Shown piece after piece: positions 22,075 through 29,817 of a stretch of 35,558 nucleotides of DNA (the first letter of the stretch is position 1; every line of letters begins with the position of its first letter). Source of the stretch: a virus; the IMG/VR virus record IMGVR_UViG_3300049489_000672, positions 1 through 35,558 of that record; one strand, written 5' to 3'. Position numbers and translations under genes: made by a program. The notes under the pieces are model-generated. The model was not told the DNA's origin, ran no database searches, and saw nothing but the letters and a program-made list of their open reading frames with translations.

Positions 22075-24105
22075 CTACTTGAGCGCAGCTGTCTCAGCGA
22101 CCGCTTTTGTCGGATCATTGAGAGGCACTTCTCCAGTGGCCTCGATTCCCGGATCTTTCAATCCGGTTGGATCGACCATACCTCCGCCACCTGTGCCATT
22201 TCCTAATGCGCCGACCTTTGCTTGCTCTTCCATGATCATGCGAGCCGCGTTCTGCTCGACGATAGCTGAGATTTCTTGAGCGTATGCCATGACTGCATCA
22301 TGCTGCTCTGTTGAGAGCTCATGACTGTACTTGTTTGCAAGGTCATTCAAGCGCTGCAAGAAAGCAGTGTTTGCGTCCTTGTAAAGCGGTGGCTTCTGAC
22401 CGCCAATGATCATTTGGAAGGCTTCATCAGCCTGTGCGACGATCTCAATAGCGTTGTAATCGCTCGTATCGAGCAATCGCTTTATGGTGTCATCATCGAG
22501 TCCGGCAATGGTTGCCTGAGTTTCGAAAAGAACTTTTTGGTTGATGGTCTGGTTGTCCTTGTATGCTCCAAGGAAAGTGAGCTTGTTTTTGCTGTCAGCG
22601 AGGTTGCTCTGTGCTTCGGCAAGCGATGACTCGACGAGAATGTCATAGTCTTCCTTATATGGCTTGAGCTCGCGTGCGCTTACCTCTTCGATCTCGAGTC
22701 CCATAGGACCAAGGATCTGCACAGCCATTTTCTTTTTCAAATCCTGCATGACTCCCTCCTTGTGAAGAACGGCAAAGCGGTAATATCCTTCGGCATAGCT
22801 CTTGTTCAAGAGTCCGAAGCGATCCCCTGCCTGCATGAGGTTTCCCTCGTAGATTCCGAGTGTCTCTTCCTCGCTGTTTCCCTTCACTGCTGCGGTCACT
22901 CCGCTTTCAGATTCAACGATTGACTCGAGCTTGTCATAAACCTTGAAAGGTCCCTCGATAGGCGGTGTCTGACGAGTCTGCAGCACTCGATTTACGTCGA
23001 CATTTCCCTCAATTTCAATATAACCGTCCTTTCGGTATCGGACCTGCGCGAGATTTCGAACATAGTCAACGTTTACGGCTGTTTGAGGGCGGTTGATCTG
23101 CTCAGAGTTGTCGAGAGACTGGTTGATACTCTTTTCCTGCGCTTGGAATATCCCGCGTGCAAAGTCACAGTATGAAGGCGTCCAAAACTCACGAGGATCA
23201 GGGAAACACGCCCATGTCCAAATAGGATACTTTCCGCTCTTTCTGATGTCCTTCCATGGCTCGCAACGGATACAGTCACCCGATGGCGTAAGCACAAGGT
23301 AGTAACGCACATCATTTTCGTCAGTGGTAAACCAAGTATAGAAAACAAACTGATTCTCGTTCTTGAATCGCTCTCGAGGTGCGCCGGTGTTCTTTCGGTT
23401 ATCCTTGTCGATGTCCTGCTGAGTCTTTGTGGTAGTTGTGCCACCATCGAGCATGTCCTCAACGACTTTCTTGTAGTAAATGCCGTCTTTGATACCTGCA
23501 TTGAGCTGTGCGCGTGATAGCTTAGTATTCCACCATCCGAGATACTGCGCTCGCTCGATGCCTGCTCCGTAGTCTTCCTCTTCCTCTGTACAGAGTCCGC
23601 CCACATCCGGGTCAATCAAGAAGTCTTTTGGATCAATGAGGCTGAGCACGCTCTTGTAAACGCTCTTCACGTTTCGAGTCATGTAGAGGTAGATCGTTCG
23701 GCCATAGATAGCAGCGTCACGCTTACCCATGAGGTCTTTGAAGTTCCATCGTCCAATCTTCGAGTCCTTCTCCTTGATGGCGTTCATCAGCTTTGCCTTT
23801 TTGTGGTCCGCTGTTTCGCCCTTTACGTATTTAAAAGTGAGAGGAGAGTCGATCTTCGAGAGGATCGTCTGCACGAAGTTGTGCATCTTGTAGAGAGGCA
23901 CTGACGCTCGAGTGTCTCCCTGCTGTTGCTGATATGTGCTGCCTCCGTATGGTGAGGTTACGGACATCGCTTTGTCCGGATTCATCATGTCCTCGTTCTT
24001 GTTCCATGAGGACATTCGAGCTTTCTTGTAACGATAGGCGTAATCAATCTCTTTGAGCGCCTGTTTTGCGAGTTCGTCGCGTTTTTTATAGTGGGCTAAT
24101 GACAT
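22075..24105 (-). CDS. Portal protein
   Basis: A 676-residue protein, large for a portal and typical of podovirus-type forms. A basic helical N-terminus (YRYKKARMSSWNKNEDMMNP) precedes the mixed alpha/beta body. Residues about 320-345 (AQEKSINQSLDNSEQINRP) and about 390-450 (ESESGVTAAVKGNSEEETLG) show the crown and stem region expected. The C-terminal part (about 560-676) is helical and ends in a Gly/Pro-rich tail. It lies immediately downstream of the large terminase. It forms the dodecameric ring through which DNA enters and leaves the head. Confidence 0.82.
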   Translation of the reverse strand: MSLAHYKKRDELAKQALKEIDYAYRYKKARMSSWNKNEDMMNPDKAMSVTSPYGGSTYQQQQGDTRASVPLYKMHNFVQTILSKIDSPLTFKYVKGETADHKKAKLMNAIKEKDSKIGRWNFKDLMGKRDAAIYGRTIYLYMTRNVKSVYKSVLSLIDPKDFLIDPDVGGLCTEEEEDYGAGIERAQYLGWWNTKLSRAQLNAGIKDGIYYKKVVEDMLDGGTTTTKTQQDIDKDNRKNTGAPRERFKNENQFVFYTWFTTDENDVRYYLVLTPSGDCIRCEPWKDIRKSGKYPIWTWACFPDPREFWTPSYCDFARGIFQAQEKSINQSLDNSEQINRPQTAVNVDYVRNLAQVRYRKDGYIEIEGNVDVNRVLQTRQTPPIEGPFKVYDKLESIVESESGVTAAVKGNSEEETLGIYEGNLMQAGDRFGLLNKSYAEGYYRFAVLHKEGVMQDLKKKMAVQILGPMGLEIEEVSARELKPYKEDYDILVESSLAEAQSNLADSKNKLTFLGAYKDNQTINQKVLFETQATIAGLDDDTIKRLLDTSDYNAIEIVAQADEAFQMIIGGQKPPLYKDANTAFLQRLNDLANKYSHELSTEQHDAVMAYAQEISAIVEQNAARMIMEEQAKVGALGNGTGGGGMVDPTGLKDPGIEATGEVPLNDPTKAVAETAALK

Positions 24106-24140
24106 GTATCAAAGTTTAGATGCGAAAATGTGTCTTTTTT

Positions 24141-24150
24141 GTTGCATTAC
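24141..24150 (-). promoter_or_regulatory. GTAATGCAAC motif, copy 6
   Basis: Minus-strand GTAATGCAAC (preceded by G, not A) located in the gap between the large terminase stop codon and the portal ATG. AAAAAAGACACATTTTC follows and TCTAAACT lies about 21 bases downstream. Confidence 0.65.
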
Positions 24151-24157
24151 CCTCGAA

Positions 24158-25840
24158 TCAGATGCCGATGTCAGGGTATTGAGGTCCAATATCGTCGATT
24201 TCTTCCTCGTATGCAGAGCGGACACGCTGAAAAGGGTCATTTGGCACGCTCACCGGCGTATCTTCGCGCGGTTTTTCCACCCCTGCAGGCTTTGCAATGT
24301 CGCTCTGATAGGCAGTTGCATCGCTGCAGTCGTCATGCTCGGCATGTGGAAAACGAATAAGCTCGCCCTCGAGGTCATTACACTCTCCCTCAATGTGTCG
24401 AATGCTCTTTGACTCGTAGCGATATAGCAATCCTGTTCTGATTCGGTCTTCCTTTGAGCGTCCTGCATGTTTGAGCCAGTGGAGCGAGAAGAATACCTGT
24501 CGCTTTCTCATCTCTGCCCGGAGCATAGGCTCAAGTCCTCGTGTGTATGGCGTGTCTTCCCAAGCCATGCGAATGAGTGGCACTCCAAGCTGTGCGAGAT
24601 ACTTCACTGTGTCAAACATCTTCTCGATGATTGCAGTAGGCCCGAGCCTCTCCCTGTTTGCTTTGAGGTGCCAAAGCCCCTCGGTATCCACGAAGTTGAT
24701 GCAGAAGCCCACATAGTCGCCATTTTGATCTACTTCGCCCTCCTTTCGGCTTGGCGTGTCAATGGTGACATACGTAGCAAGACGCTTCTTGAGCACTTCA
24801 TCAAGACTCACAGGAATAAACCACTGTCGCTTGAACAGTGCGCGAGTCTCATCAACAGGCTGACAGAGCATCTCAGCTTGAAAATCAGCGTCACCCTCTT
24901 CCGGCGTCCACATTGAGCGTTTCTTTGCCTCTATGCTGACCTTTCCTGTTACCCTTGCTTCCTCGTCAGTGAGCACCCATCTTTCGGGCCATGTAGGCGA
25001 ATGAAGTCCGGACATGAGAGTCCCTTGACATATCGGCACAACACGCACACGCAATTCAGGATCATGCTTTGCTCGCTCCATGACGCTCTGCACATTTCCG
25101 TATTCACTCAAAATGTTTCCAAGATAAAGCACGCGCCTTCGAGCAGAGTCGAGGCCTCGCTTGAATTCTTGAATATGCGTACGGATCTGCTTCGTAACAG
25201 CATCGCTCTTGAGCGTCTTCTTTGTCTCAAAGTCGTCGAGAATGACAAAGCCCGGGCGCATTGCTCCATGCACGCGACCTCGCACGCTCTCCTGCGTTGA
25301 GTGAGCCTCGACACGAGTACCTTCCTTGAGAATGTTCCCTGTATCATCCTTCTGCGGATTCGTGATGAAGTCCTTGACTCGCTTCATGGTCACTTCGTCC
25401 GGCGATCGAGTGGTGTTGTATTTCTCCCCGAAGTCCTTGCGGAATTGCACATTTTTCTGCAGCTCCCATACAACGTCAAAGAGGATACGCTCTGAGTTTG
25501 TAGTATCGAAAGCATCGGCGTTGATGTACGGCTCGATGTCGAATGCGATCATGTAAAGGACCAGTGCTTTTGCAAAAGATGTCTTCGCACTTTCTCCGAA
25601 CATAAACCAAGCGAGTTCGCGTATTTTAAAATCAAGAAGGTCATGTACGTCAGCCATCATGTCGTAATGAAAAGGCGCAAAGGTGCTGCGCACGTAGTGA
25701 GGTAGATAGTACACGATGAAGTATCCGAAATGCTCTCGGACCGCTTTGAGGCGTGCGTCTCTACTTGCTTCCTTGAGGAATTGAAGCCCCTCTGCCGTTA
25801 TTGGCCGGAGTCTTTGTGTCGGCTGTGGGTTTTGTATCAT
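24158..25840 (-). CDS. terL: Large terminase subunit
   Basis: A 560-residue packaging motor. The ATPase domain has a Walker A-like loop GESAKTSF (82-89), a Walker B strand GFVILDDFE (197-205) and a coupling motif near LGNIL (240-244). The nuclease domain shows Asp361 in VTIDTPS, Glu428 in MAWEDTP and the acidic cluster EHDDCSDATAYQ (501-512). A C-terminal tail from about 520 is Pro-rich. The start at 25840 overlaps the small subunit by 80 bases, which implies coupling. It translocates DNA into the head and cuts at the ends. The packaging mode (pac or cos) cannot be read directly. Confidence 0.93.
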   Translation of the reverse strand: MIQNPQPTQRLRPITAEGLQFLKEASRDARLKAVREHFGYFIVYYLPHYVRSTFAPFHYDMMADVHDLLDFKIRELAWFMFGESAKTSFAKALVLYMIAFDIEPYINADAFDTTNSERILFDVVWELQKNVQFRKDFGEKYNTTRSPDEVTMKRVKDFITNPQKDDTGNILKEGTRVEAHSTQESVRGRVHGAMRPGFVILDDFETKKTLKSDAVTKQIRTHIQEFKRGLDSARRRVLYLGNILSEYGNVQSVMERAKHDPELRVRVVPICQGTLMSGLHSPTWPERWVLTDEEARVTGKVSIEAKKRSMWTPEEGDADFQAEMLCQPVDETRALFKRQWFIPVSLDEVLKKRLATYVTIDTPSRKEGEVDQNGDYVGFCINFVDTEGLWHLKANRERLGPTAIIEKMFDTVKYLAQLGVPLIRMAWEDTPYTRGLEPMLRAEMRKRQVFFSLHWLKHAGRSKEDRIRTGLLYRYESKSIRHIEGECNDLEGELIRFPHAEHDDCSDATAYQSDIAKPAGVEKPREDTPVSVPNDPFQRVRSAYEEEIDDIGPQYPDIGI

Positions 25841-26489
25841 TTTCTTTTTTCGCTTGGCTTATAACTTCGACCTGTGCAGGCAAACGTCCGAATAGCTCAA
25901 AAATGCGTGCTTCCTGCTCCGGCGTCACCTGCACGCCTCCTTGGATCTTCTCGCCCTTCGTCGTGAGATCCTGCTTGCCGATCTGCGTAGGCTCTCCGAG
26001 TTCGGTCTTGATGATCTTCCATGCAGCCTCGACCTCTTTGTGGTCTGGCGTTATTTCGACGAATATAGGCTGGCCATCACGATCAAGCAGCACATCACCT
26101 TTTGTGTTCTTTAAGGGCACCTGTCGAGTCTCTATGAGGCCTACAGCACGTTGTATGGCGAGTATCTTACTGTCTTTGAGCCCCTCAATGACCTTAGTAG
26201 CCCTTTTTAACCTAATTTCGTCTAATCTTTCGCAAAAAAAATATGTGTTGCAGTAGTATTTCAGCTGATTGTAGCTCTTGAATTGGCAATCAACATCCCT
26301 CGTCATGGCGAGCATGTTGCCGTTGTGCTTGTCGTAGTAGGCAAAGAGCGTGTCCCTCTCCTTCGGGTTCAGTGGTCTGTATGGCGGTTTCTTGGTAGCC
26401 CCTTGGTATACCACTGGTTGCACAGGCGAAGGCACCGCAGTCTCCTGTGGCTTGGTGTCTTTATTCTCCTGTGTCTTTTCGTCTTTCAT
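25761..26489 (-). CDS. terS: Small terminase subunit
   Basis: A 242-residue protein. A Pro/Gln-rich N-terminal tail (1-40) is followed by a helix-turn-helix region (about 45-105, LNPKERDTLFAYYDKHNGNM then the SYNQLKYYCN segment). A helical oligomerisation region follows, and a C-terminal Thr/Lys/Pro-rich tail comes from about 205. The LTTKGEKIQ string near 175 is a frequent small-terminase feature. It overlaps the large subunit by 80 bases and is coupled to the upstream small ORF by ATGA. Its role is DNA recognition for packaging. Confidence 0.75.
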   Translation of the reverse strand: MKDEKTQENKDTKPQETAVPSPVQPVVYQGATKKPPYRPLNPKERDTLFAYYDKHNGNMLAMTRDVDCQFKSYNQLKYYCNTYFFCERLDEIRLKRATKVIEGLKDSKILAIQRAVGLIETRQVPLKNTKGDVLLDRDGQPIFVEITPDHKEVEAAWKIIKTELGEPTQIGKQDLTTKGEKIQGGVQVTPEQEARIFELFGRLPAQVEVISQAKKENDTKPTADTKTPANNGRGASIPQGSK

Positions 26490-26680
26490 TTTCTAAAAAT
26501 AACGTCATCAATCACAATGGTCAGATCGTCGCCAGTTTTATGGTTTGTCCGGTTGCCCATCTCTTTAATTCCGTAGGTATGTAGGCCATACCCATCCCAT
26601 CCCTTGAATTTATGGCGCAGTATGTCGTTAATTACATAGGCGATCACTTTCTTGAAGATGTATTGTTTGATTTTATTCAT
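26486..26680 (-). CDS. 64-residue hypothetical protein upstream of terminase
   Basis: A small basic protein (KQYIFKKVIAYVINDILR) with a mixed second half (GIKEMGNRTNHKTGDDL) that ends in two short beta strands (TIVIDDVIF). It is coupled at both ends by ATGA overlaps with its neighbours. I do not recognise it. Confidence 0.5.
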   Translation of the reverse strand: MNKIKQYIFKKVIAYVINDILRHKFKGWDGYGLHTYGIKEMGNRTNHKTGDDLTIVIDDVIFRK

Positions 26681-27048
26681 GTGAATATTTTTCTTATAAA
26701 GTTTCGTATCGTATTAACCCTCTTCGCTCGGTTGATTGCCTTGCGTAGCTCCCTGCGCCTCCCCTTCTCCGCTTCCCACTTTGTCGCTTTTGCTTCCTTG
26801 TGTGCCTCGAATGCTTTGCGCTTGGTGTTTGCGAGCTCGATCTTTGCTTTAGGATCCTCTCGGTGATAGTTGTACTTCCACCTTGAGAGTATGCGATTTT
26901 CAAAGTTGTGCCGGCCGTCAGTATGGAACTTGATGAAGACAGCGCCCGAGTCGAGCACCTCGCAATGCTCCATCAGGAAGTCCCACACTGCCTCTTGGTA
27001 TCCCTTGATGTCCGGAGTGTACTTGTAGTCATGGCTGTTCTCGGGCAT
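26677..27048 (-). CDS. Hypothetical basic helical protein
   Basis: A 123-residue protein. The N-terminal half (1-60) is a mixed fold with KFHTDGRHNFENRIL. The C-terminal half is a long, very basic helix (TKRKAFEAHKEAKATKWEAE onward). It could bind nucleic acid. It overlaps the next gene by four bases and belongs to the coupled run leading into the terminase. Confidence 0.5.
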   Translation of the reverse strand: MPENSHDYKYTPDIKGYQEAVWDFLMEHCEVLDSGAVFIKFHTDGRHNFENRILSRWKYNYHREDPKAKIELANTKRKAFEAHKEAKATKWEAEKGRRRELRKAINRAKRVNTIRNFIRKIFT

Positions 27049-27060
27049 TTTTTCATGGAT

Positions 27061-27483
27061 TTATTGCTTCTCCATCCACCCGGTCATGCTTGATTCGTTG
27101 CACGCCCCAACCTTTCCACTGTCGTCAATGTACTCGTATGTCGGCTTGTTGTTCTTCTGAGGGATGATGCCGATCACAAGGCGCTCCTCGCCTCGATGGT
27201 TCCGGCAGATGGTTCCGAATGTGTAAGTCATCTTCTGCTCAGGGTTTTTCTTCTCCCAGATAGCCTTGAGCGCTCCGAAGAATTCGACTTGAATTGTCTG
27301 CAGATACGCGATGATGGCGTCCTTCTGCTCAGTCTTGAAAATAGGCAGGATTCCATGAGCGCCGATGATCCATGCTCCGACGAGGTCCGGGCGAGCTGCG
27401 AGGAAGCGTGCTGATAGGTTCAAAGGGTTCTTTACCTCCCTTGTTTCTGCTTTGATGTCGGCTTTTTTGTTTATTTTAGGCAT
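27061..27483 (-). CDS. Hypothetical protein downstream of HTH regulator
   Basis: A 140-residue protein. Lys/Glu-rich up to residue 18, then a compact alpha/beta fold (DLVGAWIIGAHGILPIFKTE, then the ERLVIGIIP strand). The C-terminus has an ACNESSMTGWMEKQ motif. No family recognised. Its start lies 13 bases inside the upstream regulator gene and about 40 bases after motif copy 7. Confidence 0.5.
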   Translation of the reverse strand: MPKINKKADIKAETREVKNPLNLSARFLAARPDLVGAWIIGAHGILPIFKTEQKDAIIAYLQTIQVEFFGALKAIWEKKNPEQKMTYTFGTICRNHRGEERLVIGIIPQKNNKPTYEYIDDSGKVGACNESSMTGWMEKQ

Positions 27484-27935
27484 AGTGTTGATTCAATGTT
27501 ATTAAAAGATTTACTGTTAAGGCGTTGCATTACTTCGAAGACGAAAGGGTCAGGTGCCATTGAGTCGGATCCGAGGATTTTTCCGCAACAGGCGCACCGT
27601 ATCGACCATAGCTTGTGCTGACATCCCTCCTGTCGCTTGATCCTCTGCTCTTCCTCCCTGTGTTGGATGTAGGCGTAGGATCCTCTGAGCTTCTTCTCGG
27701 ATCTCACCCTCTTCCGCTCTCGGTATACCTCGATCACTTCCTCCGGCATCTTCCGGACCACCGGCACCCTGCGCACCCAACCGTCAAACTGGATATGGTA
27801 AAAAATAGAGCTCCGATTCACCCCGAGGAATACGGCGATGTGGGCCATCTTCCAGCCCTTTTCCTCATAGAGCAGTCGGGCGTCTTCTACGCCTTTCGTG
27901 TCCAGTTTGTGTCTTGGATTATTTACATTGCGCAT
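27471..27935 (-). CDS. HTH and zinc-ribbon DNA-binding regulator
   Basis: A 154-residue protein started at the ATG at 27933-27935. The longer frame to 28049 is rejected because it would be translated through a terminator hairpin. Residues about 12-45 form a helix-turn-helix (EDARLLYEEKGWKMAHIAVF, then LGVNRSSIFYHI). A highly charged helix follows (about 55-95), then a possible zinc site (CQHKLWSIRCACCG). It has its own extended -10 promoter and attenuator-like leader, so it is probably a regulator rather than a structural protein. It is a candidate activator of the GTAATGCAAC sites or a late-gene switch. Confidence 0.55.
   Translation of the reverse strand: MRNVNNPRHKLDTKGVEDARLLYEEKGWKMAHIAVFLGVNRSSIFYHIQFDGWVRRVPVVRKMPEEVIEVYRERKRVRSEKKLRGSYAYIQHREEEQRIKRQEGCQHKLWSIRCACCGKILGSDSMAPDPFVFEVMQRLNSKSFNNIESTLCLK
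27524..27534 (-). promoter_or_regulatory. AGTAATGCAAC motif, copy 7
   Basis: Minus-strand AGTAATGCAAC followed by GCCTTAACAGTAAATC, about 40 bases upstream of the gene starting at 27483. Unlike the other copies it lies inside a coding region, near the end of the HTH regulator gene, where it is translated as part of VMQRL. Confidence 0.6.
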
Positions 27936-27952
27936 TGATAAATTTGGAATAG

Positions 27953-28001
27953 AAAAAGCTCGTAACGAGCCGCCGAAAAAAATTCGGCAAACGTTACGAG
28001 C
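27953..28001 (-). terminator. Intrinsic terminator or attenuator in the regulator leader
   Basis: A perfect outer stem GCTCGTAACG with CGTTACGAGC (27992-28001 and 27958-27967) and an inner stem GCCGAA with TTCGGC run into TTTTT. It stands between the promoter at 28014-28042 and the regulator ATG at 27935. Transcription would end after about 50 nt unless terminator formation is prevented. Confidence 0.7.
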
Positions 28002-28013
28002 GTTGATGAGAAA

Positions 28014-28042
28014 ATTATAACACATCAGTTTCAAAATGTGCA
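28014..28042 (-). promoter_or_regulatory. Extended -10 promoter for the HTH regulator
   Basis: The minus strand has TGTTATAAT, an extended -10 with a perfect TATAAT (28014-28019). A fair -35, TGCACA (28037-28042), lies 17 bases upstream. It overlaps the region just after the methyltransferase stop codon. Confidence 0.65.
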
Positions 28043-28052
28043 TGTGCACAAC

Positions 28053-28596
28053 TCATCCGATGTGGACATCGCTCTCCACTTCGTCGCCGAACACGTCCCA
28101 TCCATCATTTTTTTCTCTTGCAAACATTTCAAGGCGCGGAATATCTCCCATGAGCTCGACGATTCTTCTTCTCACCTCGTCTGGTTTCTTGCTGTGCTTC
28201 GTCCGCTCCGCAACGACGAGCTGTCTGATGTTTTTTGCAAGCCTCTTTGGTTTACCTTTGACACCCAAGAGGCACATTTCTACATTTCCCATGGTCCACC
28301 GGCCGAGATTTGCCACATCCTTGCCGTTTTTCGTGCGCTTGGACCATACGAATGCGACCGTTTTATATTTAAAGCCCCATGCTTTCATCACCTCGAACGC
28401 TTCCGGCAAAAGAGGAGATACCGCCCATAAGAATAAAACACAATTATCATCTGCTACCCCCCCGAACGTTTAGCGAGGCGATCCAATTCTTGCTCTGCGT
28501 TTTATATTCATGATCAAGCGAAAAGGAATGCCCGGACATCTTGTCGTTGTAGCTCCATGGCGGATCAGCGTAAATTATTTGGTACTTCTTGCTCAT
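28053..28596 (-). CDS. MT-A70 adenine-N6 DNA methyltransferase, split by a G7 tract
   Basis: The ATG at 28594-28596 opens a frame with the DPPW catalytic motif at residues 11-14. It reaches a run of seven G (28457-28463, minus strand) at codons 45-47 and then stops at 28447-28449. Deleting one G restores a single 180-residue reading frame through VADDNCVLFLWAVSP and the downstream part (KAWGFKYKTVAFVWSKRTKN, WTMGNVEMCLL), the recognisable remainder of an MT-A70 fold. As written the gene is off. It would modify adenine in DNA, protecting phage from restriction or changing expression. It is coupled to the preceding small ORF (ATGA). A sequencing error in the homopolymer is the main alternative. 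Confidence 0.75.
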
Positions 28597-28880
28597 AGCT
28601 TTACTTCTACCGTTACCTGTCCGCGATCAAACTTCTCCTTTCCAACAAGTGAGATGATTGCATTCTGAATTTCGTCGTCCTTCATGCCGCGTATGTCGTA
28701 CCATTTTCCGGCGTAGCAGATCACCACTCGCTGAAACTCGCCTTGTCGAGCCTGTCCGATGATGTCATTCGCTTGTTCTCTTGTAATTTCTTTCATGTTG
28801 AATTGTTTAGAATACTGGCCGAGCTTTATAGCGACACTTCGCTGACCGTCTATGAAGCCCTGCCAGTAAGTTTTAGTCAT
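28593..28880 (-). CDS. Hypothetical small protein before the methyltransferase
   Basis: A 95-residue alpha/beta protein (MKEITREQANDIIGQARQ, VVICYAGKWYDIRGM). No recognised domain. It is joined to its neighbours by four-base ATGA overlaps on both sides, so it is translated as part of the coupled run that ends in the methyltransferase. Confidence 0.5.
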   Translation of the reverse strand: MTKTYWQGFIDGQRSVAIKLGQYSKQFNMKEITREQANDIIGQARQGEFQRVVICYAGKWYDIRGMKDDEIQNAIISLVGKEKFDRGQVTVEVKL

Positions 28881-29200
28881 AAATCAAAGAGTCGAGGATT
28901 TTCCTTTTCCTCCAAGGTTTCTCTGTAAAGTTCACGCATTGAGAATTCCTCTGACTTCGACCTGCCAAGGATATTCACGCGGATTCGTCCTTTTCCACCC
29001 CTCACCCATCCGTACTCGAGCGAGTACCACCACGAGCCTTCTCCACCCTCCATGTGTAAGAGCCACTCTAGATCATCTCCAAAAGCAAACACTCTTTTGC
29101 GCATCCAGTTTTTTGCTATTTTCCGCAATGAGCATTTAGTCGCAATTTCTTGATCACGCCAGTGCCATTGTCTGCTGATTTTCAGTGCTTCTGAGATCAT
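28877..29200 (-). CDS. Hypothetical small protein
   Basis: A 107-residue protein, rich in Trp and charged residues (SRQWHWRDQEIATKCSLRKI, then WWYSLEYGWVRGGKGRIRV). A beta-hairpin-like centre and a helical tail are visible. No recognised domain. It is coupled by ATGA overlaps to the YopX gene before it and the small ORF after it. Confidence 0.5.
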   Translation of the reverse strand: MISEALKISRQWHWRDQEIATKCSLRKIAKNWMRKRVFAFGDDLEWLLHMEGGEGSWWYSLEYGWVRGGKGRIRVNILGRSKSEEFSMRELYRETLEEKENPRLFDL

Positions 29201-29637
29201 TTTTTATTTTTCTTAGGCTCATCGGGCACTCGATCAAACTCAGGATTTTGGTATACATTGCCGATAATCTCGTACATGTGTTCTTGATTTCCTATCTCCA
29301 CGAAAGTATCGAGGCCTTTGTCTGTGTCCGCCTCTGCCGGCCATAGCTCATCCGGAGAGTAAAGCTCGAATTTCGCATGATCTTCCATCCAAGTGACCTC
29401 GAATAGGTTTCTGTGGACCTTGTAGATGTAAGGGTTGTCTTTCCACTCAAAATACCTAACGATGTCATTTTCATAGATCGGCTTATCGTGCCTGTCATAG
29501 ATCCCTGTAAATTGCATCAAGCATTTAAAAGTTTTTTGATGTTTAAAAAACTCTTCGAGGCTCGTATAGTCATCCGAGTAATACATGTAGCCGTCTTCGG
29601 TCCATGCTCTGTATTTTGTTGGTGTTCGAGAGATCAT
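29197..29637 (-). CDS. YopX family protein
   Basis: A 146-residue protein. The YopX signature is visible: CLMQFTGIYDRHDKPIYEND near the middle and a C-terminal YEIIGNVYQNPEF. YopX proteins are common in phages of many hosts but have no established biochemical function. It is part of the coupled early operon. Confidence 0.85.
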   Translation of the reverse strand: MISRTPTKYRAWTEDGYMYYSDDYTSLEEFFKHQKTFKCLMQFTGIYDRHDKPIYENDIVRYFEWKDNPYIYKVHRNLFEVTWMEDHAKFELYSPDELWPAEADTDKGLDTFVEIGNQEHMYEIIGNVYQNPEFDRVPDEPKKNKK

Positions 29638-29813
29638 TTTTGTGGAGTTGGTCCTATAAGCTTTTCAATTTTTCGCTCCATCTCATCAAGTATTTCTCCG
29701 ATTGTGTGGATCATATTCAGAGCAGTCGCCAAGTGCTTTGTGTCGGGATCAAAGTTTTTATATCGCTCCTCCGATGCCTTTTTCATGTCTTCGATTCTTT
29801 CAGATGGTTTCAT
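29634..29813 (-). CDS. Small charged helical protein (59 residues)
   Basis: The ATG at 29811-29813 gives MKPSERIEDMKKASEERYKN and a further 39 residues, ending in LIGPTPQK. Its stop codon overlaps the YopX ATG (ATGA), so it fits the coupled operon. It is predicted to be helical, with possible oligomerising heptads from about 25 to 52. No family recognised. Confidence 0.55.
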   Translation of the reverse strand: MKPSERIEDMKKASEERYKNFDPDTKHLATALNMIHTIGEILDEMERKIEKLIGPTPQK

Positions 29814-29817
29814 ATTT

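Noticed and set aside
27993-28004. 12-mer AACGCTCGTAAC shared by the regulator leader (minus strand) and 35429-35440
   Set aside because: A single pair with unrelated neighbours. In the leader it is needed for the hairpin stem. It was not counted as a repeat family.
27936-28049. N-terminal extension of the HTH regulator to 28049
   Set aside because: It would be translated through the -10 element and a perfect terminator hairpin; the residues look non-genic.
28038-28430. 130-residue plus-strand ORF opposite the methyltransferase
   Set aside because: The minus strand reads as MT-A70, and the plus-strand product shows no family features. It is a shadow of the real gene.
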